Shown piece after piece: positions 52,856-64,000 of a stretch of 64,000 nt of DNA; position 1 is the stretch's first letter, and each line of letters begins with the position of its first letter. The position numbers and the translations under genes are program-made. The notes beneath the pieces are model-generated. The model searched no databases. It saw only the letters and a program-made list of their open reading frames with translations, and was not told the origin of the DNA. The stretch is from Aphrocallistes beatrix (lineage: Eukaryota; Porifera; Hexactinellida; Sceptrulophora; Aphrocallistidae). The DNA lies in contig OY725492.1 in the NCBI GenBank assembly GCA_963281255.1, positions 3,835,104-3,899,103 on the forward strand, read 5' to 3'.

Positions 52856-53385
52856 CTATTTATTTTTGTTTTTTGTTTTTTTCATAGATTTCCATTCTTT
52901 CTTTTTAAAGTATTGATTAACTATAGGAACATTCTCTAACTAACAAATTTGGCAAGAATTTAAATGTTAGATCGAATAGACAGCCTCTTATAGGAGAGAT
53001 TGCTAGTCAGCCACGTAACAAATTTCTCAATTCCTATTAATGTCACCTAAACTGATGCGTTTTACGTGATTTGTACAACGTCATGGTACTACTTGATAAA
53101 CGGATTAGGATAGGTGATATATGTAACAAAGAGCTACAATGCACGGCGTTACTTGATAACTCATTGGATGTTATGATTAAGAATACCAAAATTGAGATTT
53201 TAACACTTTTAGGATTCTTTTAGGATTCATAATCGGATCGTGTTACTAGCTAATTAATACGCTTTGGTTGTGACCGTTTTTGTTTGTGGCCGTTTTGTTT
53301 GTGGCCGTTTTGACCAGCGCCCATAGGAGATACGCTAATTAAGCATGCGTTTGATGCTCTACAATGGACTATGTCATACCAATTG

Positions 53386-53433
53386 ACAGTGCGGATTGGC
53401 CCATCAGGACACCACCGGGCATTTACCGGGGGT
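53386..53433. repeat. Partial copy of the 12181-type hAT MITE
   Basis: CAGTGCGGATTGGCCCATCA followed by CCACCGGGCATTTACCGGGG matches the MITE at 12181-12277 (GCGGCCCACCGGGCATTTTCC). Only part of the unit is present. Confidence 0.5.
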
Positions 53434-54000
53434 TGATTAACCGATACGTTATTTAGCTGATAAGACCTTGCACCTAATTTTCAGACTTTGGTGACCGCTT
53501 TCGGAATTTTTGCCAGTGCCGTTTGCCCAATCTTCCCCCTGCCAACTGACCATTATATGTTTGGAGCAAAATGGGGAACTAATATAATCGTAGATGTTAC
53601 AAATATAGTACGCATACCAATTATAGAATACTTGACCCAACTTTTCTGGTTAACTACACGTTGGTTTTTTTTATAAAAAAAATACTTCATAAGGACTCCA
53701 GGCTAAAATATGCCCAACAATTAAGGGTTCTTTAAGAAAATGCCCAGGCTGAGATTCAGAAAAATATTCTACAAACACGGATCGTTCGCTAGTTTATGTT
53801 AATTGAAATTATTTAGAATACTGGAATCATATTTGAAAAACTGAGCAACAAATTGTTCCATGAAAAGAGAGAACTTCTCTTTATTCAGGAAAAATTAGCA
53901 TTATTAGATTTTCACTATTAATATATGTATCTGGATAAGTTTGTCATTGCACAGTTTATCTAGAAATTTTGAATCTATTATTGTAGGTAATATTATACAG

Positions 54001-54023
54001 CTCTCTCTCTCTCTCTCTCTCTC
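54001..54023. repeat. CT dinucleotide microsatellite
   Basis: Eleven uninterrupted CT units. Confidence 0.95.
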
Positions 54024-54307
54024 CAGAGATACGCTCCTAATCTCAAAACCCTAAATTTGCATACGCCTAAATCGTTAAATAACATTATAATAGAGAGTAA
54101 ATTATGTATTATTCTGGATTTTATGCTCCTAAACACTTTGAGGCTTAAAATAAGCCTAAAGGAGCGTCTCGCGCTCCTAGATAATCCCTTGATTGTAGTA
54201 TTACATCAATTTATGCATTTTGTCAATATATCTTATTATCCGGTGCATCCCTACTCCATACGAATTAACAAGTCCACTAACAAAGTGCACACTGTTCCCT
54301 ATAAATA

Positions 54308-55636
54308 ATGTTCTGTGTTATCTTTTTGAATCTAGTTTCGAGAATGAGAGAAATCCTGTTTTTCTTCGACATCGTGTGTCCTTTCGCGTACACTGCGAGC
54401 ACTCTACTCACCGAACTCTCCATCAAACTCAACGCCCGCTTCATCTGGAAACCTGTCCTCCTGGGAGGACTCTACAAGGCCACAGATGCTCCTCAGGGGG
54501 CAAAGGGGTCCGCCATGGACCCTCTGTCTAACTCAAAGCGAATGTACTCAGGACTAGACCTGCTCAGAACTCTAAGTCGCTATAAGGTAGCTTACAAGGA
54601 CGGAGTAGGACCCACGCAGCGGACACTGACTCCCATGCGCCTCCTCACAGCAGCTCCTAACCAGAACACGCTGATACCGCTAGCACATCGACTATTCCGC
54701 ATGTACTGGTTCGAGGGTAGGGACATGACACAGCTGTCCAACCTCCAGGAGGCAGTGGAAGATGTACAGTGGCCTGTGGATGCAGAGAACACGATCGAAT
54801 TGGAGGAGGTAAAGCAGCAGCTGAAACGGAGCACAGAGCAAGCAGCTGAGATGGGAGTGTTCGGTGTACCCACATTCCAGTTCGAAGATTCTCTCTTCTT
54901 CGGAGTGGACAGCATTTATCGACTAGCGCATAAGTTAAGTGCCACTTATGTTAAACCCCTAAGGGTGTATAATCACCCGATGGCGTCTAGGAAAGTTAAA
55001 CTCGCCTTCTACTATGATTACTCCAGTCCCTGGTCCTTTCTAGCTTTCTCTCGCCTTGAAGAGGTTCTGCGGAATGTAGCACCAGTGCAAGTGGAGGTTG
55101 AATTTATTCCAGTATTAGTAGGTGGGATATTTCGCATTTTAAACGCGCCAATGGTACCCCTAACCACAATGCCGCGAGTTAAAGCGGAGTACTACAGCAA
55201 CGATTTGAATGAAAATATCAAAATGCTGAAACTCCCATTCGTCTATTCTTCACATTTCCCGCTCAGAAGCGTGTTGGCGCTTAGAGCAGACATCGCTTCC
55301 GGACACCACCCCCTCCTCATGCAGAAACTATTCTCCGCCGCCTGGCAGGGAGACAAGAACATAGCTCAGGATGACGTCATCTCTGATCTGATAAGAGAGG
55401 CGGGGTTGGACAGTAAGTCCCTACTTCTGTCCGCACAGTCGGACGCCGTGAAAGCTCAGCTACGCGCTAACACTGAGCGAGCTGTAGCTAATGGGGCATT
55501 CGGGGTTCCCACGTTCCAGGTGGACGGAGGTAATATCGTGTGGGGACAGGATAGGCTCAATGTGGTTGAGGATTTGATCTGTGGGTGGCCAGACGTGAAC
55601 ACGATCGGAGCGCAGGGAGTAAAGAGTAAATTGTAG
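54308..55636 (+). CDS. Tandem DsbA-fold / HCCA isomerase-like protein
   Basis: A single exon codes 442 residues from the ATG at 54308; the in-frame ATG at 54344 (MREILFFFD) is an equally good start. Two homologous thioredoxin/DsbA-fold modules of the 2-hydroxychromene-2-carboxylate isomerase / GST-kappa type are fused. Module 1 has FFFDIVCPFAY and the cis-Pro loop GVFGVPTFQFED; module 2 has FYYDYSSPWSFLAF and GAFGVPTFQVDGG. The active-site position after the first strand is Cys in module 1 (DIVCPF) and Ser in module 2 (DYSSPW), so they may differ in chemistry. Family members bind glutathione. Enzyme substrate in animals is unknown. The family is common in bacteria and scattered in eukaryotes. 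Confidence 0.8.
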   Translation: MFCVIFLNLVSRMREILFFFDIVCPFAYTASTLLTELSIKLNARFIWKPVLLGGLYKATDAPQGAKGSAMDPLSNSKRMYSGLDLLRTLSRYKVAYKDGVGPTQRTLTPMRLLTAAPNQNTLIPLAHRLFRMYWFEGRDMTQLSNLQEAVEDVQWPVDAENTIELEEVKQQLKRSTEQAAEMGVFGVPTFQFEDSLFFGVDSIYRLAHKLSATYVKPLRVYNHPMASRKVKLAFYYDYSSPWSFLAFSRLEEVLRNVAPVQVEVEFIPVLVGGIFRILNAPMVPLTTMPRVKAEYYSNDLNENIKMLKLPFVYSSHFPLRSVLALRADIASGHHPLLMQKLFSAAWQGDKNIAQDDVISDLIREAGLDSKSLLLSAQSDAVKAQLRANTERAVANGAFGVPTFQVDGGNIVWGQDRLNVVEDLICGWPDVNTIGAQGVKSKL

Positions 55637-56289
55637 AGTTTCTCTTTCTTTATGCCTAATTATTTGTTTCATAGTCTGTGCATTTCTTCATTATTATTCC
55701 TTGCTTCGTTGGAATTAATTTTTGTTGACCTGACTTGTGTCCAATATTCATTTCCTGTTCATATTTTACATCTCTATTCAAACATTTTTTTAATTAATGC
55801 CAAATATTCAAAATAATTGTCTGGGTTGCATTTTCACTACTGCGCAGAAACATGTGCCTCCGTTATGTTATGTATGTACCTTGAAACAGCTTCTAGTAGC
55901 AGTGCATAGTGGAAACACAAATATGCAAAAGTACAATAATCAGCTATTGTCTCACTCATGGCTGTGAGTACATCTTCTGCTATATATAGTAAATAATAAC
56001 ATTCCTCAGACACTTGATACCTATATGAATATGGCATTATTGTATATTCCGTCAAATGATAAGATTAGAACGCTTTGTTTAACCTCAATATAAGACTTGA
56101 ATGGATCGTAAAATCTTACAATTCCCTTGAGTTCACTCGGTTATCTGTTCTAACTTCAAATCTATATAGAGTCTATCTCCACACGTATTTGTATTACTGA
56201 AGATAATTAGTAGATTATTAGCTTCTGATTAGATAGGTACTACTCTCCTCTCTAAGTTCTCTCTCTCTCTCTCCGTCTACAATTCTGCA
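55637..56289. other. Intergenic, upstream of PTEN
   Basis: AT-rich spacer with a short CT run at about 56258-56273 close to the PTEN start. A 72-codon open frame on the minus strand (56055-55837) has no supporting feature. Confidence 0.4.
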
Positions 56290-59266
<2,977 letters not shown>

Positions 59267-60085
59267 CCCTTGTCTCCCCCATCCCTACCTCTACATGGCC
59301 TGTAGTAAATTTCTTGTTTTATATACCGTATTATGTAACAAGACAGCGCTTGTATCATATTGACTAGTTCACATGTCCTCTAACAGGTGTAGTATACGTA
59401 TGTTGGTTTTATTCTAATTTTACGGACTATGCTGTTGAGGTGGATAGGAACTCTCCGGCACAATGGCTTGAGTATTCACCTCTGATAAATGTGTATTGTG
59501 TATTTAATATTATCATTATTATTCATTGATGTTAGCTCCTGTGATAATTAGTATATATTTTATGCGTACATATTTACAAAAGATTAGGCTTAATTAAAAT
59601 ACCAACGGAATAATCAGTTGGAGGTTAGAAGTGAACCTAACTGGTATCTTATCTTTATATTGAAACAAAAGTTTTAAACCTGAGTAAACCTTTGTAAAGA
59701 TCATGTTTGCCCACTGTCTCGCTATCGATTTTGTCTGACCACATTTTAACCACCATATCGAACTCTTTTATTGAAAGATAGTCGTAGATACATACTATTG
59801 TATGTCTGCATGGTTGCCAGTACAGAACTGTATCGAAATAGTTCAATCGAGGATGTTCTCCACCATGGACACTAATTATTCATTCCACTAATTACACTGA
59901 CTCCGCTTAATTAATTGATAATTAACCTATTGATTTCTTAATTGAGCTTCGAACCCTTTTTAACTAGTCTATGCTAAAACTGCAGCTGCAATCGACTCTT
60001 ATTCGAAACAATCAATTGAGGTGACGTGATATCACCAATTGAATGTATGTAGTCTGTTCGTGTATATATATAGCGTATTGAGAAG
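59267..60085. other. Intergenic between PTEN and complexin
   Basis: AT-rich spacer of about 820 bp. A TATATATA run lies at about 60064-60072, 15-20 bp before the complexin ATG. No other feature is supported. Confidence 0.4.
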
Positions 60086-60671
60086 ATGGCTGGTGTAGCG
60101 ACTTATCTTGTCAAGTCGAAAGTAACGAGCGAGTTTAAGAGCGTTACCAAGGAGCTGGGACTTGATGACGATGATAAGAGCGGGGATGAGGAGAGGAGGC
60201 GGAGAGATGCGGATGAAGAGCTGAGGAAACAGCAGTCGAAGACGCAGGCGAAAATGCAACAGATTGATGCTGGTGTGTTTACTGTTTAGGCTTTAGACCT
60301 TGGTTGATGATGTAACTTAGTCTGGCGTCAGGATGATGTAATTGTTGAATAACAAATTAGCTCCTTCATGATTAATTAACTGTTTGTTCATCAAAGCTAT
60401 TTTTATTCTTATTCAACAGACCTATCCCCTCCGTTCGAACTAGCAAAGGCTGCCCAAATTAGAACTTAAAATAGTCTCAAATTATATTTTCCTTTTTTTC
60501 GTGATTCCATTTTTACTTTGATTATGTGTTAATGTAGAACACTCGAAAAAACGAGAGGAAAGAGAGAAAAAGCGCGACGAAATTCGGAACAAATATGGAA
60601 TCGGAGAAAGTTCCTCTTCTACCACTAAGCAAGGAGGGAAGAAGGATGGGACCGGATGTGTGATTTCTTAA
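60086..60671 (+). CDS. CPLX: Complexin with a C-terminal CAAX box
   Basis: Exons 60086-60272 and 60538-60671 join in phase 1, giving 106 residues (human complexins are 134-160). Complexin binds the SNARE four-helix bundle and both clamps and promotes vesicle fusion. The accessory/central helix region is visible (EELRKQQSKTQAKMQQIDAE then RDEIRNKYGIGE, matching the human KMEAERE...IRDKYGIKK core). The N-terminus MAGVATYLVKSKVTSEF is amphipathic. The last residues are CVIS, a farnesylation CAAX motif as in complexin-3/4 and several invertebrate complexins, so the protein is probably membrane-tethered. Confidence 0.85.
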
Positions 60672-60986
60672 CTCCCCAAATCTCAGCATGATGTGTTGTG
60701 TATTATCTGGTAACTGTGTCATGCTCTCATGATAATCCAAACTTTATCCAATTTTTATTCTTCACATTCGGAATGCACTAGCTTGTCTGCTCTTGACAAG
60801 TTGGTATTTGTAATCCTGGAAATATTACATTCACGCTTACATAGCATATATTTCAATTATTTCTGTGTATAGGACTATAAGGAATTGTATCCCTTCCTAT
60901 AAAGATCCAATCTCGCAAATATTTTACTTGAAACTAGACTTTTAAATTTGACTAGCTCATCTATTCTGATATTCACAGGCTGAGAA
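60672..60986. other. Intergenic between complexin and MOB1
   Basis: About 315 bp of AT-rich sequence; no feature is supported. Confidence 0.4.
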
Positions 60987-62038
60987 ATGGCCTCATTCTT
61001 GTTGTAAGTTTTCAGTATACTGTACTTTAATTGAAATCTTAGATACAAATCATCTCTCAATTAAATTATAATTCATGAGAACTCATCAAGTGATTGTTCC
61101 TGCATAACAGGCATCCTTTCTCTCTAGCCCTCACAGAGGCGCTCGCACTTTCAAGCCAAAGAAAGAAATGAAAGAGTCTTTCTCGAAGACAGATGACTTT
61201 ATAAAGAAAGCTTCTGCAACACTTGGATCCGGGAATCTGAAGCAGGCGGTCCGGCTCCCTGAAGGCCAGGACCTGTGTGAATGGGTTGCTGTGCATAGTA
61301 AGTTTAAATGAACAGAGGTGACAACGCCATACATTTAACAAGCTAGAAAACAGCAAATCGTGATAATCTCTTATTTGCCATACTTGTGTTTGTAGCAATC
61401 GACTTCTTTAACCAGATCGATATGCTCTACGGGACAGTAACGGAGTATTGCACGCCTGAGGCTTGTCCGGTCATGTCCGCAGGTCCGAAGTAAGATTCAC
61501 TCATTAATATTCATATTAACTATCACTGATGCATAACACATCTCTTCCTCCTTGTTTCAAACAGGTATGAATACCACTGGGCGGACGGGAAAGAAGTGAA
61601 AAAGCCGATCAAATGCTCCGCACCTAAGTACATCGACTACCTTATGACATGGGCCTCGGATATGATCGATGATGAGACCATTTTCCCCAACCAAGTAGGT
61701 AAGTTTCAACCTATAAATAGAAGCAGTTAACCCCACTCCGTGATCTTGAGTCTCTCCACACAGGTGTTCCCTTCCCTAAGACCTTCCTAAGCACTTCCAA
61801 GACAATCTACAAGCGATTTTTCCGCGTTTACGCCCACATCTACCACTCCCACTTCGACTCTATCGTCAGTTCGGGAGAGGAAGCTCACCTCAACTCCTCC
61901 TTTAAGCACTTCATGTACTTTGTAATGGAATTCGAGTTAATAGACAAGAAGGAGCTCGCCCCTTTACAGGAGTTAATAGACAAGTACTGTTACACGGGTT
62001 CCCCGAAGGATCACACCAAAGGAGCCTCTGCCTATTAG
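60987..62038 (+). CDS. MOB1: MOB1 kinase activator, five exons
   Basis: Exons: 60987-61003, 61128-61297, 61396-61489, 61565-61698 and 61764-62038; phases agree and give 229 residues (human MOB1A is 216). MOB1 is the co-activator of LATS/NDR kinases in the Hippo and mitotic-exit pathways. [11 protein letters not shown] holds the conserved Thr12 site and [15 protein letters not shown] the Thr35 site, both targets of MST/Hippo kinase. The zinc ligands are present: Cys pair in [14 protein letters not shown] and His pair in [10 protein letters not shown]. Long runs ([43 protein letters not shown]) are almost identical to human. The C-terminus is 13 residues longer ([13 protein letters not shown]). 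Confidence 0.97.
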
Positions 62039-63115
62039 CTAGCATTGCGTGTGTAGGGCCGCCCATCCATCCGTCCTCTCTTTCTCTCTAGTTAGTCTCA
62101 ACCTCGGCTCTGAATCCCATAAGATGTGTATTATTGTACTATCTAGCTTAGTTTTGTATGTCACTGTAATTTTAACAGAGTTATCTGATTGCTAAATATG
62201 TAGTGGTACATATCAGGATCCTGTGTTTTGAACTGTTTACTGTTACTATTTAAACCTATCTGTATACACACTTTATTCACCAGAGTTAATGATACTCACA
62301 AACATATTTAGACATTAGATGTAGAGCGAAGTACGAGTACGGTACATGCTACATTATTCAAATGGGTTCACGACCAAACATGATACACGATTAATCACCT
62401 AGATCGATACAATAGCAATAATAGAAGGGTCGTCTGGGAACCTGATGCCGTCTAGTCTCTACTTCTTTGCATTCGTGCTTACGTAACTGTACGAGCAGAC
62501 CTCAGTTGCGCATTGTTATGAAGGCGGATTTAATTTGGTAAATTTGATACTTGGTTTTGAAGGATCTTTGTTAGTTAACTTTGATATCTTTTATGGTGAC
62601 ATTTTTGATGAATTATATTCCATCGTTTTTCTACATTTTTTACATTCATCCAAAGCTTTGGAATCCTGTAACCAGCTGTAAGAATGCAATCCATTGTGTG
62701 AAGATTGCAGGAGCACAAAGCTAGATGTAACAGAGATGTCCAGATGCTCTGTAATGCTAGCTGTTTTGTTTGTACAAACAAGCCACACTTCACAATGAAA
62801 TTAGTCCGTCAAATATTCAAACATTGTCTTCTGACTATTGATAGCTCTCTTAATAAGCCTTAGCTCTTCACTCTAATCTAATTGTCGATAATAGAGAACA
62901 TGCTATATACTAACTTTAACGGCTACTAGACTGGGATTTATAGACGTATATTCTGAATATCGTATTTTTAAGCTATGATGAATTATTTGTTTGCTTACAG
63001 TAGGTACATAAAGTAAAAAATCTCAAAAATATCCCGTCGTAAAGGGCCCGGCCCGTCCCTTTTTCTATCAACTTATTTGATTAATAACATTGCATAACAC
63101 GTGGAATAGCATATC
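62039..63115. other. Intergenic downstream of MOB1
   Basis: A CT-rich run (62083-62093) follows the MOB1 stop. The rest is AT-rich. Open frames on the minus strand near 62575-62793 overlap each other in two frames and show no protein features. Just before the next ORF is a GC-rich inverted stretch (GGGCCCGGCCC, about 63043-63053). Confidence 0.4.
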
Positions 63116-63307
63116 TTGTACAGAGCAATGCTCCTAACTCTGAGGGAGATCCGAATGATTCAATGGAAGGGGAAGTACATCGCCAAGATTGCCTACCTCG
63201 GGAAGATGTATGATGCTGTCCTAGCTGCTAAGAGAAGGCCCATTCGGTTCAAGTATCCCAAGATCTCTTTTGACCGCACTTTGCTATACATTAAAGATCC
63301 TAAATAA
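63116..63307 (+). CDS. Small basic protein or terminal exon, unrecognised
   Basis: The frame ends KDPK then TAA at 63305. An acceptor-like CTTGTACAG ends at 63121, directly before an in-frame GCAATGCTC. The product is therefore either a 59-63-residue protein starting at 63116 or 63128, or the last exon of a gene whose earlier exons I cannot find. It is rich in Lys, Arg and Ile/Leu (IRMIQWKGKYIAKIAYLGK, RRPIRFKYPKISFDRTLLY), which would fit a small ribosomal or mitochondrial protein. I recognise no family. Confidence 0.35.
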   Translation: MYRAMLLTLREIRMIQWKGKYIAKIAYLGKMYDAVLAAKRRPIRFKYPKISFDRTLLYIKDPK

Positions 63308-64000
63308 TCCTCAAAACATTTCAGATCATCGCTATTCGGTTAAATAAATTAGAAAGTTATTAGATATTTTAAATTCATAGTACTCACCCATATGGTGACA
63401 TCTTTCATATATTCCCATTTTATTTTAAACCCGAAATTCGATATAGATTTTGATTCCTCCTAATTCACAATCGAGATAAAATTCATGTGTTCAGGGGAAT
63501 CTTACTCTTAGAGATCTTTGGAGAGTAATAGAGGCACTCAAAATCATTGATAGTACGTATATATTTTCCTGTGTTTTTTATATGAAGAAAGACTGCAATT
63601 TACAAGGAGAGAAATACCAAGTTAATTTGTGCTAAGATCCAACTCATACGTATTATTACGTGTAGCTATTCATTCTATCACATTCTTGCACTACGTATTT
63701 GTTATGCTACTTCTGCTCATTACGTATTCTCGCGATAATCGCATGCTTCGAAGCTAGCAACACATCTTAGTGCAGCCAATCAGTCTAGAATCCTGACGTC
63801 AAGAAAGTACCCTTATAATGCATTCTTATTCGAGATTTCTTTTGACGTTTTCGTTTCTAATGAATGATTTGCACCACAAATTGCATCATAACTCATGAAT
63901 TATTATCAGACAGTATTTGCACACTCCCGGTTTTAGCGGGCAAGCTTCTTCGATATTTTTCACGTAATATCCAAGAATTCTTTGATAGGCACTCTTTTAT
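63308..64000. other. AT-rich sequence to the window end
   Basis: No gene, RNA or repeat is supported here. Confidence 0.4.

Larger units (their letters stand above)
52856..54307. other. Intergenic with repeat remnants
   Basis: AT-rich spacer. It holds a partial hAT-like repeat (53386-53433), a twice-repeated GTTTGTGGCCGTTTT (about 53283-53320), a CT microsatellite (54001-54023) and a possible foldback unit at about 54026-54172 whose ends read GAGATACGCTCCT and AGGAGCGTCTC. No gene is supported. Confidence 0.5.

Noticed and set aside
53488-53676. 62-codon plus-strand frame
   Set aside because: No conserved features, and it overlaps an equally long minus-strand frame.
54026-54172. Possible foldback MITE (GAGATACGCTCCT ... 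AGGAGCGTCTC, with an AGGCTTA/TAAGCCT hairpin)
   Set aside because: The ends match only over about 12 bases and no target duplication is visible, so I did not list it as an element.
55837-56055. 72-codon minus-strand frame rich in Tyr and Ala
   Set aside because: No splice partner, no family resemblance; the length is within chance for this composition.
62575-62793. Overlapping minus-strand frames of 65 and 72 codons
   Set aside because: Two frames of similar quality overlap, neither shows a domain, and codon use looks random.

Overview
The window is nuclear DNA of an invertebrate animal. Coding sequence is richer in GC than the AT-rich spacers. Genes have GT..AG introns, many of them under 150 bp, and AATAAA signals are visible after some stop codons. 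The content is animal-specific: a class III myosin, integrin-linked kinase, a receptor tyrosine phosphatase with Ig domains, a multi-Tudor protein, PTEN, complexin and MOB1. Coiled-coil/NHL-repeat proteins, discoidin-like receptors and very long single-exon genes (Tudor exon 6.7 kb, phosphatase 3.6 kb, EGF protein 3.3 kb, myosin over 4.4 kb) hint at an early-branching animal, perhaps a sponge. That placement is inference from memory of family expansions and is low confidence.

Layout. 0-9 kb: 3' end of a myosin III gene (+), then a truncated-looking COMMD1, CNIH4 and an ELOVL6-type elongase, all on the minus strand. 9.7-15.3 kb: an eight-exon CCDC87 gene (-) whose largest intron holds a complete TVP23 gene on the same strand. 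15.6-18.4 kb: an NHL fragment and a repeat-rich block, including a 1.5-kb element with terminal inverted repeats, a 141-bp satellite core and an AT microsatellite. 18.9-26.6 kb: a discoidin-like receptor (+), FAM227 (-), a coiled-coil/NHL gene with an apparent frameshift (-), an unknown two-exon gene (+) and ILK (+). 27.2-37.2 kb: a 2400-residue RRM plus eight-Tudor protein (+); the intron that splits its RRM contains the antisense nucleotidase gene CANT1. 38-43.6 kb: a Golgi-type coiled-coil membrane protein with a mariner element in its last intron, RPS4 and HTRA2. 45.7-52.9 kb: a two-domain receptor phosphatase and an EGF-repeat membrane protein. 54.3-62 kb: a tandem DsbA/HCCA-isomerase-like protein, PTEN, a prenylatable complexin and MOB1. 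A small unknown ORF lies at 63.1 kb.

Functional links. CCDC87 and FAM227 are both sperm/cilium-associated families. ILK, PTEN and the phosphatase belong to adhesion and phosphoinositide signalling. CNIH4, TVP23 and the Golgi-type protein belong to the secretory route. MOB1 is a Hippo/NDR co-activator. These genes are neighbours with their own promoters; I see no sign of an operon. Exon models for the multi-exon genes were built by hand; reading phase is consistent across every junction listed.
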